Source: Streptomyces bicolor (GTDB lineage Bacteria > Actinomycetota > Actinomycetes > Streptomycetales > Streptomycetaceae). From it: a stretch of DNA of 64,000 bases. The position numbers and the translations under genes are program-made. Positions 44,770-62,115 of this stretch are shown here, in pieces. Position 1 is the stretch's first letter. Every line of letters starts with the position of its first letter. The notes under the pieces are model-generated. The model was not told the origin of the DNA and made no database searches. It saw only the letters and a program-made list of their open reading frames with translations. The stretch is from positions 1-64,000 of the forward strand of contig NZ_JOFS01000017.1 of the NCBI RefSeq assembly GCF_000719285.1. The letters run 5' to 3'.

Positions 44770-46896
44770 TTACTCGCCCTTGGCCTTCGCGATGATCTCC
44801 TCGGCGACGTTCCGCGGAACCTCGGCGTAGGAGTCGAACTGCATGGAGTAGCTGGCCCGGCCGGACGTCTTGCTGCGCAGGTCGCCGACGTAACCGAACA
44901 TCTCCGAGAGAGGCACGAGGCCCTTCACGACGCGGGCACCCGCCCGCTCCTCCATGGCCTGGATCTGGCCACGGCGGGAGTTGATGTCGCCGATGACCTC
45001 ACCCATGTAGTCCTCGGGCGTGGTGACCTCGACGGCCATCATCGGCTCAAGGAGAACAGGGCTGGCCTTGCGCGCGGCCTCCTTGAAGGCCTGCGAACCG
45101 GCGATCTTGAACGCGAGCTCGGAGGAGTCGACCTCGTGGTACGCGCCGTCGAGCAGGGTGACGCGGACACCGGTCATCTCGTAACCGGCGAGGATGCCGA
45201 ACTGCATGGCCTCCTGCGCACCGGCGTCGACCGAAGGGATGTACTCCTTCGGGATACGACCACCGGTCACCTTGTTCACGAACTCGTACGACGTGTCGCC
45301 GCTCTCGAGGGGCTCGATCGCGATCTGCACCTTGGCGAACTGGCCGGTACCACCAGTCTGCTTCTTGTGCGTGAAGTCGACACGCTCGACGGCCTTGCGG
45401 ATCGTCTCACGGTACGCGACCTGCGGCTTGCCGACGTTGGCCTCGACCTTGAACTCACGGCGCATACGGTCGACCAGCACCTCGAGGTGCAGCTCGCCCA
45501 TACCACCGATGATGGTCTGGCCGGTCTCCTCGTCCGAGTGGACCTGGAAGGACGGGTCCTCCTCGGCCAGGCGCTGGATCGCGACGCCGAGCTTCTCCTG
45601 GTCGCCCTTCGACTTGGGCTCGATGGCGACCTGGATGACCGGCGCCGGGAAGTCCATGGACTCCAGGATCACCGGGTTCTTGTCGTCGGCCAGCGTCTCA
45701 CCGGTCGTGGTCTGCTTCAGACCCATGACGGCGATGATGTCGCCGGCGCCCACCGACTGGATCTCCTCACGCTTGTTCGCGTGCATGCGGTAGATCTTGC
45801 CGATGCGCTCCTTCTTGCCCTTGACGGAGTTCAGCACCTGCGTGCCGGACTCCAGGCGGCCCGAGTAGACCCGGACGAAGGTGAGCTTGCCGAGGTGCGG
45901 GTCGCTCATGATCTTGAACGCCAGCGCCGACAGCGGCTCGTCGTCGGAGGGCTTGCGCTTCACGACCTCCTCCGGGTCGTTCACCGCGTGGCCCTCGATG
46001 GCCTCGATGTCGAGCGGGGAGGGCAGGTAGCGGACCACCGCGTCGAGCAGGGGCTGGACGCCCTTGTTCTTGAACGCGGTACCACAGAACACCGGGGTGA
46101 CCGTGGTGTCGCTGGACTTGCCGGAGGCGATCGTGATGCGGCGGATGGCCGCGTACAGCTGCTCCTCGGAGGGCTCCTCGCCCTCCAGGTACAGCTCCAT
46201 GATCTCCTCGTCGTTCTCCGCGACGGCCTCGAGCAGCTTGCCGCGGTACTCCTCGGCAGCCTCGGTGTGCGTGTCCGGGATGTCGACGACGTCGTACATC
46301 TCGCCCTTGGTGGCCTCGGCGGACCAGACGAGCGCCTTCATGCGGACCAGGTCCACGACGCCCTTGAAGTCGGCCTCGGCACCGATCGGGAGCTGCATGA
46401 CGAGCGGCTGGGCGCCCAGGCGGTCCGAGATCATGTCCACACAGCGGTGGAACTCGGCGCCGGTACGGTCCAGCTTGTTGACGAAGCAGATACGCGGAAC
46501 GCGGTAACGGTCCGCCTGACGCCACACCGTCTCGGACTGGGGCTCAACGCCGGCGACGCCGTCGAACACCGTCACGGCACCGTCGAGCACGCGCAGGGAG
46601 CGCTCCACCTCGACGGTGAAGTCGACGTGGCCCGGGGTGTCGATGATGTTGATGGTGTGGTCGACGTCTTCCAGCGGCCAGTGACAGGTGGTGGCAGCAG
46701 AGGTGATCGTGATGCCACGCTCCTGCTCCTGCTCCATCCAGTCCATCGTGGCAGCGCCGTCGTGGACCTCACCGATCTTGTAGGACACACCGGTGTAGAA
46801 CAGGATCCGCTCGGTGGTGGTCGTCTTGCCCGCGTCGATGTGGGCCATGATCCCGATATTGCGGACCTTGGCCAGGTCAAGTGAAGTGGTAGCCAT
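44770..46896 (-). CDS. fusA: Elongation factor G
   Basis: A 708-residue translocase GTPase. [20 protein letters not shown] (residues 13-32), DTPGHVDF and NKLDRTGA are the G motifs. Domain 2 has [19 protein letters not shown]. Domains 3-5 follow with [18 protein letters not shown] and [24 protein letters not shown], the tip that enters the decoding centre. Its length is usual. It lies 40 bases after rpsG in the str operon. Confidence 0.98.
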   Translation of the reverse strand: MATTSLDLAKVRNIGIMAHIDAGKTTTTERILFYTGVSYKIGEVHDGAATMDWMEQEQERGITITSAATTCHWPLEDVDHTINIIDTPGHVDFTVEVERSLRVLDGAVTVFDGVAGVEPQSETVWRQADRYRVPRICFVNKLDRTGAEFHRCVDMISDRLGAQPLVMQLPIGAEADFKGVVDLVRMKALVWSAEATKGEMYDVVDIPDTHTEAAEEYRGKLLEAVAENDEEIMELYLEGEEPSEEQLYAAIRRITIASGKSSDTTVTPVFCGTAFKNKGVQPLLDAVVRYLPSPLDIEAIEGHAVNDPEEVVKRKPSDDEPLSALAFKIMSDPHLGKLTFVRVYSGRLESGTQVLNSVKGKKERIGKIYRMHANKREEIQSVGAGDIIAVMGLKQTTTGETLADDKNPVILESMDFPAPVIQVAIEPKSKGDQEKLGVAIQRLAEEDPSFQVHSDEETGQTIIGGMGELHLEVLVDRMRREFKVEANVGKPQVAYRETIRKAVERVDFTHKKQTGGTGQFAKVQIAIEPLESGDTSYEFVNKVTGGRIPKEYIPSVDAGAQEAMQFGILAGYEMTGVRVTLLDGAYHEVDSSELAFKIAGSQAFKEAARKASPVLLEPMMAVEVTTPEDYMGEVIGDINSRRGQIQAMEERAGARVVKGLVPLSEMFGYVGDLRSKTSGRASYSMQFDSYAEVPRNVAEEIIAKAKGE

Positions 46897-46935
46897 AAGG
46901 CTTCAGTCTTCTCTCGGTTCTCGATGGGGTAGCGA

Positions 46936-47406
46936 CTACCAGCGGTAGTGCGCGAAGGCCTTGTTGGACTCGGCCATCTTGTGGGTGTCCTCGCGCTTCT
47001 TCACGGCCGCACCGAGGCCGTTGGAGGCGTCGAGAAGCTCGTTGAGGAGACGCTCGGTCATGGTCTTCTCGCGACGGGCGCGGGAGTAACCGACCAGCCA
47101 GCGCAGCGCCAGGGTGTTGGCACGGCCGGGCTTGACCTCGACCGGGACCTGGTAGGTGGCGCCACCGACACGGCGGGACTTGACCTCGAGGGTCGGCTTG
47201 ATGTTCTCGAGAGCGCGCTTGAGCGTGATGACCGGGTCGTTGCCGGTCTTCTCGCGCAGGCCCTCCATGGCGCCGTAGACGATGCGCTCGGCGGTGGAGC
47301 GCTTGCCGTTCAGCAGCACCTTGTTGATGAGCGACGTGACCAGAGGAGAACCGTAGACCGGGTCGATGATGACCGGGCGCTTCGGGGCGGGGCCCTTACG
47401 AGGCAT
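46936..47406 (-). CDS. rpsG: 30S ribosomal protein S7
   Basis: A 156-residue S7 (uS7), a primary 16S rRNA binder of the 30S head. [46 protein letters not shown] (seen in pieces) and [21 protein letters not shown] identify it. It lies two bases after rpsL. In E. coli S7 represses the str operon; no such site is identified here. Confidence 0.98.
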   Translation of the reverse strand: MPRKGPAPKRPVIIDPVYGSPLVTSLINKVLLNGKRSTAERIVYGAMEGLREKTGNDPVITLKRALENIKPTLEVKSRRVGGATYQVPVEVKPGRANTLALRWLVGYSRARREKTMTERLLNELLDASNGLGAAVKKREDTHKMAESNKAFAHYRW

Positions 47407-47408
47407 TC

Positions 47409-47780
47409 TTACTTCTCCTTCTTGGCGCCGTAGCGGGAACGGGCCTGCTTGCGGTTCTTGACACCCTGGGTGTCGAGGGAGCCACGGATGATCTTGTAGC
47501 GAACACCCGGCAGGTCCTTCACACGGCCGCCGCGCACGAGCACGATGGAGTGCTCCTGCAGGTTGTGTCCCTCACCCGGAATGTAAGCGGTGACCTCGAT
47601 CCCGCTGGTCAGACGCACACGCGCGACCTTACGCAGGGCCGAGTTCGGCTTCTTCGGGGTGGTCGTGAACACACGCGTGCAGACGCCACGACGCTGAGGG
47701 GAACCCTCGAGTGCGGGCGTCTTGTTCTTCTCGACCTTGTCCTGCCGGCCCTTGCGGACCAGCTGCTGGATCGTAGGCAC
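47409..47780 (-). CDS. rpsL: 30S ribosomal protein S12
   Basis: A 123-residue S12 (uS12), which controls decoding accuracy. [20 protein letters not shown] starts the protein. The streptomycin-site lysines Lys43 (TTPKKPNS) and Lys88 (GGRVKDLPG) are both wild type, and the Asp89 whose side chain is methylthiolated in some bacteria is present. The GTG at 47780 after GGAG is the family start; a frame to 47912 is not S12. It is the first gene of the str operon, about 190 bases after a strong promoter. Confidence 0.98.
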   Translation of the reverse strand: MPTIQQLVRKGRQDKVEKNKTPALEGSPQRRGVCTRVFTTTPKKPNSALRKVARVRLTSGIEVTAYIPGEGHNLQEHSIVLVRGGRVKDLPGVRYKIIRGSLDTQGVKNRKQARSRYGAKKEK

Positions 47781-47973
47781 TACTTCTCCGGTTTCTGTGT
47801 GCCGAATGGTGAAGCTAACCTGGAACGTCGCCGACCCACGCGGTCGGGTGTGTCGAATCCGGCGGACTCCCGCCGCGAGGCGAAAAGAGCACAGATCACG
47901 GTGGCCGCTCACAGCTCGCTATGCGGTTGAAGGCACGCACGAGAGCCAGGGCACACCCCAGGCACAAGGTCTG

Positions 47974-48002
47974 AGCGTACCTACCTCATTCGCTGCGGTC
48001 AA
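47974..48002 (-). promoter_or_regulatory. rpsL: Promoter of the str operon (rpsL)
   Basis: Minus strand: TTGACC (47997-48002), exact 17-base spacer, TACGCT (47974-47979), a close match to the HrdB-type vegetative consensus. It leaves a leader of about 185 bases before the rpsL GTG; no gene lies in the leader. Confidence 0.65.
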
Positions 48003-48132
48003 AACAAATGGGCGTCGCCCGCATCGCCATACGGCCGATGTCAAGACCGCGCGACGTGTTTGATCTTCGAATCGCCGATTCGGGCACCTCAGAACCCTGT
48101 CCGCACACCCCTCGAACCAGCCGCCCACGGGG

Positions 48133-48708
48133 CTATGCGGACAGGGCCGTGGCCACGATCATCAGCGCCAGCAGCGCCGCCCAGGCCACGTTCGACAGCC
48201 ACCCGAGCACGAGCCCGGTCAGCGCGAGCGCGTCACCGCCCTCCCCGGTGCGGCGTATCTCGGAGCGCGCCGCGTGCCCCAGCACCACGGCCGGAATCCC
48301 GGTCAGCCCGAAGCTCACCAGACACAGCACCCCACAGACGGCGGAGCCGACCGCTTTGCCGTTGGTCTGCGGCCGGGACACCTGCAGAAAGGTCCGCGGC
48401 ACGGGCGTGACGGGCGCCGGCTGCGGCATCGGCCCCTGGGGCAGGTCGGCGACCAGCAGGGCGAGTTCGCCCACGGTACGGGCCGTGTAGGCCCGCGAGA
48501 CCCGCTTCTCGAACTCGGCGTGCTCAAGCCGACCTTCGCCGTACCCGGCCCTGAGCACGTCCACGGCCCGCTCACGGTCGGCGTGCGAGGCGAGCATCGC
48601 CGGGGTTGCGGGCCCGTTCCACGCCTGTGGGGCACCGCCGTCCTGCCACCGCTGCGGGACGCCGCCGCCCTGCCCCGGTTGCCACGGCTGCCACGACGGA
48701 TGCGTCAT
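48133..48708 (-). CDS. DUF1707/DUF4190 domain membrane protein
   Basis: A 191-residue protein. A Trp/Gln/Pro-rich N-terminus precedes a DUF1707 domain (about residues 30-80: LASHADRERAVDVLRAGYGEGRL, EFEKRVSRAYTARTVGELALLVADLP). A linker leads to two helices (GSAVCGVLCLVSFGLTGIPAVVLGHAA and LGWLSNVAWAALLALMIVATAL) of DUF4190 type. Both domains are widespread in Streptomyces without assigned function. ATG 48708 follows GGGAGG; the frame to 48813 is not family sequence. It stands alone between rpoC and rpsL, 160 bases after the rpoC terminator region and 120 bases before the rpsL promoter. Confidence 0.88.
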   Translation of the reverse strand: MTHPSWQPWQPGQGGGVPQRWQDGGAPQAWNGPATPAMLASHADRERAVDVLRAGYGEGRLEHAEFEKRVSRAYTARTVGELALLVADLPQGPMPQPAPVTPVPRTFLQVSRPQTNGKAVGSAVCGVLCLVSFGLTGIPAVVLGHAARSEIRRTGEGGDALALTGLVLGWLSNVAWAALLALMIVATALSA

Positions 48709-48816
48709 GGAGCACCTCCCCCGTACTGGTCGGAGTCCTTCCATGATGCGCCGAACCGGCATTCCAGGCATCGGGGTCCACCCGGAGAAAACCCTCAGAC
48801 GGCCCCGGGGCACGCC

Positions 48817-48850
48817 GAAGGGCGGCCACCCCGAGAGGTGACCGCCCTTC
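48817..48850 (-). terminator. Terminator hairpin after rpoC
   Basis: Arms at 48837-48850 and 48817-48830 (14 bp with one G-U) around a 6-base loop, starting 15 bases after the rpoC stop. No T-run. Confidence 0.7.
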
Positions 48851-48864
48851 AGTGGACGTACGCC

Positions 48865-52764
<3,900 letters not shown>

Positions 52765-52823
52765 TATGCGTCAATCCCTCTCAGGGTTGTAAGTCTGTGG
52801 TCTGAAACGGGGGCCTGGGGGTC

Positions 52824-52852
52824 GGCGGGGCCCTGTGGGTGAGGGCCCCGCC
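52824..52852 (-). other. Stem-loop between rpoB and rpoC
   Basis: Perfect 11-bp arms (52824-52834, 52842-52852) with a 7-base loop, ten bases after the rpoB stop. No T-run; it may be a processing or weak termination site that sets the beta to beta-prime ratio. Confidence 0.6.
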
Positions 52853-52861
52853 GGACTCCCG

Positions 52862-56347
<3,486 letters not shown>

Positions 56348-56510
56348 GAGGGGGTCCTTCCGAGGGCTCGGACTCACTACGCGCGTACCGGCCCCTCACC
56401 CACACAAAGAGACAGAAAACCCAGGTCAGGGAATTCCGATCGTCGATGCTGAGGCGAGGGCAGACCCCTGGTGACGGGCAGGGGACAGCTAACAGGCAGC
56501 GCAAAGGGTC

Positions 56511-56539
56511 AGTGTAGCCACTCGGCACACTGCTGTCCA
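56511..56539 (-). promoter_or_regulatory. rpoB: Promoter of rpoBC, proximal
   Basis: Minus strand: TGGACA (56534-56539), exact 17-base spacer, TACACT (56511-56516). The leader to the rpoB TTG would be about 157 bases. Confidence 0.6.
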
Positions 56540-56667
56540 GTCCCGGTTTTCTGAGACCCTCGTTGTTCTCAACGTCTGCGCCATGCCTGCCCTCAACGCA
56601 CGTTGATACTGCCCTCTTCGTCGTCGATCCATGCCTCGGAATCGGATCCTTGTGACGACGCGTCCTG

Positions 56668-56696
56668 AGAATTGCGCGCTGCGTGCGGTTCGTCAA
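56668..56696 (-). promoter_or_regulatory. Second candidate promoter of rpoBC, distal
   Basis: Minus strand: TTGACG (56691-56696), 17-base spacer, AATTCT (56668-56673). The -35 is good, the -10 weaker. It lies between the rplL terminator and the proximal promoter. Confidence 0.35.
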
Positions 56697-56797
56697 GGCC
56701 CCCTTGGCCGAACCAGGGGTTCCGGAGACACGACGAAGATCACCATACCCCTCGCGTATGCGAGAGCAAGGCAACCGTGGCCGGGCCCCCGGGAACG

Positions 56798-56865
56798 CCG
56801 AAGAGCGACCACCCGAATGGATGATCGCTCTTCGGTGCGTTCGCGTTACAGCCCCCTGGGGCTGT
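56798..56865 (-). terminator. Paired terminator hairpins after rplL
   Basis: Two hairpins follow rplL: a small one at 56848-56865 (ACAGCCCC/GGGGCTGT) and an 11-bp one with arms 56825-56835 and 56798-56808. Neither has a T-run. The rest of the 538-base rplL-rpoB gap holds the two rpoB promoters and no gene. Confidence 0.65.
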
Positions 56866-56885
56866 CACAGGCGTTCGCGAAGGTC

Positions 56886-57275
56886 TTACTTGACCTCGAC
56901 GGAGGCGCCGGCGCCCTCGAGGGCCTCCTTGGCCTTGTCGGCGGCTTCCTTGTTGACCTTCTCGAGAACCGGCTTCGGCGCACCGTCGACCAGGTCCTTG
57001 GCCTCCTTCAGGCCGAGGGAGGTCAGCTCACGCACGACCTTGATGACCTGGATCTTCTTGTCGCCGGCGCCGGTGAGGACGACGTCGAACTCGTCCTTCT
57101 CCTCGGCGGCCTCGGCGGCGGCGCCACCAGCGGCACCACCGGCGACGACGACCGGCGCGGCAGCGGCGGCGGTGACGTCGAACTTCTCCTCGAAGGCCTT
57201 CACGAACTCGGAGAGCTCGATGAGGGTCATCTCCTCGAACTGCGCGAGCAGGTCTTCCTGGCTGAGCTTCGCCAT
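56886..57275 (-). CDS. rplL: 50S ribosomal protein L7/L12
   Basis: A 129-residue stalk protein. The N-terminal dimerisation part [20 protein letters not shown] is followed by an Ala/Gly-rich hinge (about 36-55) and the factor-binding C-terminal domain with [25 protein letters not shown] (seen in pieces) and [14 protein letters not shown]. It lies 115 bases after rplJ and is followed by hairpins. Confidence 0.98.
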   Translation of the reverse strand: MAKLSQEDLLAQFEEMTLIELSEFVKAFEEKFDVTAAAAAPVVVAGGAAGGAAAEAAEEKDEFDVVLTGAGDKKIQVIKVVRELTSLGLKEAKDLVDGAPKPVLEKVNKEAADKAKEALEGAGASVEVK

Positions 57276-57389
57276 GATGGCGGTCCTTCCACTAAATCGG
57301 CAGGTGCCGGATGTACTGGGTGAGGCGGGCGTACGTCGGCCCGCTGTGGCCTCCGCGGTCAGGCTGCGGGGGCCAGTGTGCGAGCCGAA

Positions 57390-57920
57390 TTACTCGGCAC
57401 CGCCCTGCTCGGCCTGCTTGGCGCGGAGCGCGTCCACCGTGCGGACGAGCTTCGACGGCAGCGCCTGGAAGACGGAGGCAGCCTGGGACTGCTTCGCCTT
57501 GAAGGCACCGGCCAGCTTGCTGAGCAGAACCTCGCGGGACTCGAGGTCCGCAAGCTTCTTGATCTCGTCGGCGCTGAGCGCCTTACCCTCAAGGACACCG
57601 CCCTTGATGACGAGATTCGGGTTGTCCTTGGCGAAGTCACGGAGACCCTTCGCCGACTCCACCGGGTCACCGGTGACGAAGGCGACAGCCGTCGGACCGT
57701 TGAACAGGTCGTCCAGCGTCGTGATCCCGGCCTCGTTGGCCGCAATCTTGGTCAGCGTGTTCTTCACCACGGCGTACTGGGCGTTCTCACCGAGCGAACG
57801 ACGCAGCGTCTTGAGCTGCGCCACGGTGAGACCGCGGTACTCGGTCAGCACGGCAGCGTTGGAGTTGCGGAACTGCTCCGTCAACTCGGCCACTGCGGCA
57901 GCCTTGTCGGGCCTCGCCAT
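57390..57920 (-). CDS. rplJ: 50S ribosomal protein L10
   Basis: A 176-residue L10 (uL10), base of the L7/L12 stalk. [39 protein letters not shown] and [14 protein letters not shown] form the rRNA-binding part; the C-terminal helix (about 135-176) carries L7/L12 dimers. ATG 57920 is the family start; the frame to 58028 is not. About 260 bases of untranslated leader precede it, with an attenuator-like hairpin close to the gene, which fits the L10 autoregulation known in other bacteria. Confidence 0.98.
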   Translation of the reverse strand: MARPDKAAAVAELTEQFRNSNAAVLTEYRGLTVAQLKTLRRSLGENAQYAVVKNTLTKIAANEAGITTLDDLFNGPTAVAFVTGDPVESAKGLRDFAKDNPNLVIKGGVLEGKALSADEIKKLADLESREVLLSKLAGAFKAKQSQAASVFQALPSKLVRTVDALRAKQAEQGGAE

Positions 57921-58187
57921 GAGCCTCGGCCTCCTTCCGGGTGATTCTGACCGCGCGGACCCGAAGGAGGACTGGGGAAAACGAAACGCCCCGGCGCAGG
58001 CGCACGGGGCGGACTCGACCGGCCGCACACGCGGGACGCGTGTACTCCGGGAGTTCTTCCACTGTCACCTGCGCGGGTCGTCCGCAGTTCAGCGGATCCT
58101 TCGGCCACCGCACCCTCTTACGAGCGCACGGCAACGACCAGCGGTCTTTGGCTTCTGTAGGAGAGTACGGGACGGATTCGCTGTCAA
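57921..58187 (-). promoter_or_regulatory. rplJ leader with promoter element and attenuator-like hairpin (probable L10 leader)
   Basis: A perfect TTGACA (minus strand, 58182-58187) marks a likely -35; the -10 is uncertain. A leader of about 230 bases follows. It ends in a hairpin (arms 57987-57993 and 58005-58011, minus strand CGCCCCG...CGGGGCG) followed by TTTCGTTTT at 57978-57986, just before the ribosome-binding site. This looks like an intrinsic terminator or attenuator controlled through the leader by L10. Confidence 0.55.
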
Positions 58188-58277
58188 GCAAATCGGCCCC
58201 TACGGTGCTCGGCTCCCCGTCGGTTCGAGCGCCCCTCGGCGGCCGAAGCCTGGGCCCCAAGGAACCGTTGCCGGCGC

Positions 58278-59099
58278 TCAGGGCGTGCCGTCGAGCCCTC
58301 CTCGCTGCTTCAGCAGCTCCTTGAGGTCCACGGTGTCCCCCGCCGGAGGCTTCTCGGCCGTGGCCTTCACCCCGTAGTCGCTGTAGTACGCGGTCTGGGT
58401 GAGCTGCCCCGTGGCCGTGTGGCCCTTCTCGACCTTCTTGACCAGCAGGTTGCGGTCGTCGACCCATATGTCGACGGTCTGCGGGCCGGAGCCCTCCCCG
58501 GGCACGCTGCCGGAGTAGTGCGAGGTGGGCTCGCCTCGCACCGTCTCCTCGCCGACCTTCCGCACGTCCGTGGAGGTCAGCAGCAGCTTCACCGATGTGT
58601 GCGGCGCGGTGCCGCGCATCTGGTCGGCGAGGTCCGCTCCCGAGCCACCGGCGAGGTCCTCCAGGTCGTCGTAGGCGTACTTGATCCAGTGCTTGCCGTC
58701 GGCCTTCGCGGCGAACCCGTCGCCCATGCGCGCGTAGTAGGCGTCGGGGAGATAGCGGGCCTCCATCGACGTGCTGCCGAGTCGGCGCATCGTCTCGGCC
58801 GTCGTGCCGCCGGTGTATGTGATCGTCAGGGTGCCGGTGAGGCCGTCGCCCCAGGCGAGGGTGCCATCGGCCGTCATGGACAGTGCCGAGCCCATGGTGG
58901 TCGTGGACTTCACCCGGGCTGACTCGGCCTGGCCGGTGGACCGTTCGACGCTGCGCAGGGCGGCTGTGACGGCGCGGGAGGGCGTGGCGCGGTTCTGCTC
59001 GTCGGGACGGTCGGAGGAGGAGGTGCAGGCGGCCAGGGCCGTCAGCGCGGTCAGCAGCGCGATCCAGAGCACCGGCCGACGCGCCCTCGTACTCGTCAT
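58278..59099 (-). CDS. Secreted lipoprotein, LppX/LprG-like fold possible
   Basis: A 273-residue lipoprotein. The signal peptide ends in the lipobox LAAC (Cys25), followed by a Ser/Asp-rich linker. The mature domain of about 230 residues has repeated antiparallel beta features: ESARVKSTTTMG, TLTITYTGGTTAETMRRLG, YYARMGDGFAAKADGKHWIKYAYDD and VDIWVDDRNLLVKKVEKG. This pattern resembles the LolA-like LppX/LprG family of actinobacterial lipoproteins, but I cannot confirm it. It is an independent gene between rplA and rplJ, a place where Streptomyces usually keep such a lipoprotein gene. Its function is unknown. Confidence 0.8.
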   Translation of the reverse strand: MTSTRARRPVLWIALLTALTALAACTSSSDRPDEQNRATPSRAVTAALRSVERSTGQAESARVKSTTTMGSALSMTADGTLAWGDGLTGTLTITYTGGTTAETMRRLGSTSMEARYLPDAYYARMGDGFAAKADGKHWIKYAYDDLEDLAGGSGADLADQMRGTAPHTSVKLLLTSTDVRKVGEETVRGEPTSHYSGSVPGEGSGPQTVDIWVDDRNLLVKKVEKGHTATGQLTQTAYYSDYGVKATAEKPPAGDTVDLKELLKQRGGLDGTP

Positions 59100-59171
59100 T
59101 CGTCCCCCCTGTGCGAACCCCGTTAATGAAAGTTAACCCAGGGCACTGACAAACGGAGCCGGACAAGGGGA

Positions 59172-59204
59172 CGGGCCCCGCACCCGGGAAGGGTGCGGGG
59201 CCCG
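59172..59204 (-). terminator. Terminator hairpin after rplA
   Basis: Perfect 14-bp arms (59191-59204, 59172-59185) with a 5-base loop, 25 bases after the rplA stop. On the minus strand it is followed by TCCCCTTG, not by a clean T-run. Confidence 0.75.
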
Positions 59205-59228
59205 CTTCGAGCCTGGTGAGCCGATGGC

Positions 59229-59954
59229 TCAGACCGCGGCCGGGTCCTCCTCGACGAGGAGGTTGCGGGTGCGGTTCGGGTCGACGGGAACGCCGGGGCC
59301 CATCGTGGTGGTGATGGCGGCCTTCTTGATGTAGCGACCCTTGGCGGCGGACGGCTTCAGACGGAGGATCTCCTCCAGCGCGGCGCCGTAGTTCTCCACC
59401 AGCTTGGTGTCGTCGAAGGACACCTTGCCGATGATGAAGTGCAGGTTCGAGTGCTTGTCGACGCGGAACTCGATCTTGCCGCCCTTGATGTCGGTGACGG
59501 CCTTGGCGACGTCGGGGGTGACGGTGCCGGTCTTCGGGTTCGGCATCAGACCACGCGGACCGAGCACGCGGCCGAGGCGGCCGACCTTGCCCATGAGGTC
59601 CGGGGTGGCGACGACGGCGTCGAAGTCCAGGCGGCCCTTCGAAACCTCGTCGATCAGTTCGTCGGCACCGACGATGTCGGCGCCCGCGGCACGCGCGGCC
59701 TCGGCACGGTCGCCGGTCGCGAAGACCAGGACCCGGGCGGTCTTACCGGTGCCGTGCGGAAGGTTCACGGTGCCACGGACCATCTGGTCGGCCTTACGCG
59801 GGTCGACACCCAGACGGAAGGCGACCTCGACGGTGCCGTCGAACTTGGTCGTGGACGTCTCCTTGGCGAGACGGACGGCCTCGAGCGGGGCGTAGAGCTT
59901 CTCCCGGTCGACCTTGGCGTCCGCAGCGCGGAGAGTCTTGCTGCGCTTGCTCAC
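59229..59954 (-). CDS. rplA: 50S ribosomal protein L1
   Basis: A 241-residue L1 (uL1) of the tRNA-exit stalk; in E. coli it represses the L11 operon. [30 protein letters not shown] (seen in pieces), [19 protein letters not shown] and the C-terminal [14 protein letters not shown] are present. It lies 83 bases after rplK. Confidence 0.98.
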   Translation of the reverse strand: MSKRSKTLRAADAKVDREKLYAPLEAVRLAKETSTTKFDGTVEVAFRLGVDPRKADQMVRGTVNLPHGTGKTARVLVFATGDRAEAARAAGADIVGADELIDEVSKGRLDFDAVVATPDLMGKVGRLGRVLGPRGLMPNPKTGTVTPDVAKAVTDIKGGKIEFRVDKHSNLHFIIGKVSFDDTKLVENYGAALEEILRLKPSAAKGRYIKKAAITTTMGPGVPVDPNRTRNLLVEEDPAAV

Positions 59955-60037
59955 TGCTGCTCCTGTGTTTTCTTAGGAGTCGTGGTCCGGGCCGAGCAGG
60001 CCCTCCCACGTATCTGCTTGGTGTACGGGGGTTGAGG

Positions 60038-60472
60038 TCAGCCCTCGACCGTGATGCCCATGGATCGGGCGGTGCCGGCGATGATCTTCGCGGCGGCGTC
60101 CAGGTCGTTGGCGTTGAGGTCGGGCATCTTGGTGGTGGCGATCTCGCGGACCTGCGCCTCGGTGATCTTGGCGACCTTGGTCTTGTGCGGCTCGCCGGAG
60201 CCCTTCTCCACGCCCGCGGCCTTGAGGATCATCTTGGCGGCCGGCGGCGTCTTGGTGATGAAGGTGAAGGAACGGTCCTCGTAGACCGTGATCTCCACCG
60301 GGATGACCCAACCGCGCTGCGACTCGGTCGCGGCGTTGTAGGCCTTGCAGAACTCCATGATGTTGACGCCGTGCTGACCCAGCGCGGGGCCGACCGGCGG
60401 GGCCGGGTTGGCGGCACCGGCCTGGATCTGGAGCTTGATGAGCCCCGTGACCTTCTTCTTCTTGGGAGGCAT
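60038..60472 (-). CDS. rplK: 50S ribosomal protein L11
   Basis: A 144-residue L11 (uL11) of the GTPase-associated centre, the binding site for thiostrepton and needed for RelA activation. [32 protein letters not shown] (in pieces) holds the proline-rich thiostrepton site, without visible resistance change. The C-terminal rRNA-binding part has [24 protein letters not shown] 60472 is the family start; the frame to 60544 is not. A strong terminator separates it from nusG, so it needs its own promoter in 60473-60569. Confidence 0.98.
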
Positions 60473-60569
60473 TACTCTCCGGGTCCTTTCGATTGAAGTG
60501 TGCCCTCGCCCGGGTCGCGTCCCGGATGAAGGCATACCGCACAACGATAACGGGTATAGATGCGCGGCT

Positions 60570-60619
60570 AAAAACCGCGCAGGTCAGACCGGCTACGAGA
60601 GCCCGTCTGACCTGCGCGG
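60570..60619 (-). terminator. Intrinsic terminator after nusG
   Basis: Minus strand: perfect 15-bp arms (60605-60619, 60575-60589) followed by five T residues (60570-60574), 40 bases after the nusG stop. One of the clearest rho-independent terminators in the window. Confidence 0.9.
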
Positions 60620-60658
60620 AAGCGGTGAGTCCAGAAGACTCGGAAACCCCGGGAGGGA

Positions 60659-61480
60659 TCAGTTCTTCTGGATCTGGTCGAAGGACAGCTCGACCGGCGT
60701 CTCGCGGCCGAAGATCTCCACGAGGCCCTTGACCTTCTTCGAGTCGGCGTTGATCTCGTTGATGGTGGCCTGCAGCGTGGCGAACGGGCCGTCGGTGACG
60801 GTGACCGAGTCGCCGACCTCGAAGTCCAGCACCTGGACCTCGACCTTGCGGGCCGGAGCCGGCTTGCCTTCGGCCTCGGCGGCCTCGCGGGCGGCCTTCT
60901 CCTCGGCCTCCGGGGCGAGCATCTTGACGATCTCGTCCAGGGTCAGCGGGTACGGGTCGTAGGCGTTGCCCACGAAGCCGGTGACGCCGGGGGTGTTGCG
61001 GACGACACCCCAGGACTCGTTCGTCAGGTCCATGCGGACCAGGACGTAACCCGGCAGCTTGTTCTGCTTGATCGTCTTGCGGTCGCCGTTCTTGATCTGG
61101 ACGACCTCTTCCTGCGGCACCTCGGCCTGGAAGATGTAGTCCTCGACGTTCAGCGAGACGGCGCGCTGCTCCAGGTTGGTCTTCACGCGGTTCTCGTAAC
61201 CGGCGTAGGTGTGGATGACGTACCACTCGCCGGGCAGCGTGCGAAGCTCCTCGCGCAGGGCGGCGACGGGGTCGACGGGCTCGGCCTCTTCCTCGGCGGC
61301 CTCTTCCTCGTCCTCCACGTGCAGCGCGGCCTCCTCGGCCGGCTCGCCCGCCTCGGCGTCGGCAGCCTCGACCTCGTCCAGGTCCTCGTCCGCGCCCTCG
61401 ACGATGTCGAGCTCGTCTTCCACGGACTCGGCGTCCTGTCCGTGCGGCTCGATGGCGTCGTTCAGGTTCTGGTCAGACAC
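60659..61480 (-). CDS. nusG: Transcription termination/antitermination protein NusG
   Basis: A 273-residue NusG, longer than the 180 of E. coli. The first 80 residues are a very acidic Glu/Asp/Ala-rich extension, as in other Streptomyces NusG. The NGN domain follows ([44 protein letters not shown] in pieces). A Glu/Ala-rich insert precedes the KOW domain with [15 protein letters not shown]. It binds RNA polymerase and, through KOW, S10 or Rho. The start is GTG 61480. It lies 80 bases after secE and ends in a strong terminator. Confidence 0.97.
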   Translation of the reverse strand: MSDQNLNDAIEPHGQDAESVEDELDIVEGADEDLDEVEAADAEAGEPAEEAALHVEDEEEAAEEEAEPVDPVAALREELRTLPGEWYVIHTYAGYENRVKTNLEQRAVSLNVEDYIFQAEVPQEEVVQIKNGDRKTIKQNKLPGYVLVRMDLTNESWGVVRNTPGVTGFVGNAYDPYPLTLDEIVKMLAPEAEEKAAREAAEAEGKPAPARKVEVQVLDFEVGDSVTVTDGPFATLQATINEINADSKKVKGLVEIFGRETPVELSFDQIQKN

Positions 61481-61560
61481 GGTGGCTGCTTCTTCCTGGA
61501 TACATAGGGGTGGAACATGCGAAAGGGGCGCCGGTAACCACGGCGCCCTTCGCTCTTGGC

Positions 61561-61848
61561 TCAGCCGAAGACGTACTTGGCGGCGTTGTCGAGCCCATAG
61601 TCAATCACGGTCACCAGGCCGATCATGATGACGACGAAGATGATCACCACGGTGGTGTACGTCGTCAGCTGGTTGCGCGTGGGCCAGACGACCTTGCGGA
61701 GTTCCGCGACGATCTGGCGGTAGAAGAGCGCGAGTCGCTTCAGCGGGCCCTTCTTGCCACGCTTGCCGCCCTTGCGGGTCTTCTTCTTGGACTCCGGCGC
61801 CTCGTCCTGGGCATCAGGCATGTCGATGGAGCCCACGGCGTCCGTCAC
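61561..61848 (-). CDS. secE: Protein translocase subunit SecE
   Basis: A 95-residue, single-helix SecE that clamps SecY. A basic N-terminus ([19 protein letters not shown]) precedes the conserved amphipathic segment [20 protein letters not shown] and one membrane helix ([20 protein letters not shown]). The start is GTG 61848. It follows tRNA-Trp by 108 bases, probably on the same transcript. Confidence 0.97.
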   Translation of the reverse strand: MTDAVGSIDMPDAQDEAPESKKKTRKGGKRGKKGPLKRLALFYRQIVAELRKVVWPTRNQLTTYTTVVIIFVVIMIGLVTVIDYGLDNAAKYVFG

Positions 61849-61956
61849 TCGTCCTCACCTGATTCCGGGTCGTGGCCGTGCCGCGCCCGGTCTGAGCCGC
61901 ACGGCGGTGCATTGCTGTACGTACATGCGCACACATCCTGGCGAAGGTGTGTGTAG

Positions 61957-62029
61957 CAGGGCCGGAGGGACTTGAACCCCCAACCGCCGGTTTTGGAGAC
62001 CGGTGCTCTACCAATTGAGCTACGACCCT
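61957..62029 (-). tRNA. tRNA-Trp (anticodon CCA)
   Basis: A 73-base tRNA. The acceptor stem AGGGTCG pairs with CGGCCCT, the discriminator is G, the D-loop word is AGCTCAATTGGTAGAGC, the anticodon loop CTCCAAA gives CCA for tryptophan, and GGTTCAAGTCC is the T arm. The 3' CCA is not encoded (CTA follows). It stands just before secE, as in other Streptomyces. Confidence 0.97.
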
Positions 62030-62115
62030 TTGGTGTGTCCCCCAACGTACCGCATCCGACCGGGTGCTCGTTGTGCACCGTGCGACTGCGGGCTGCTGAA
62101 GGCCAACGAGGTGAG

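Noticed and set aside
58148..58187. TACTCT as -10 box for the TTGACA in front of rplJ
   Set aside because: The spacer would be only 14 bases, too short for a standard promoter; the -35 is kept but the -10 is left open.
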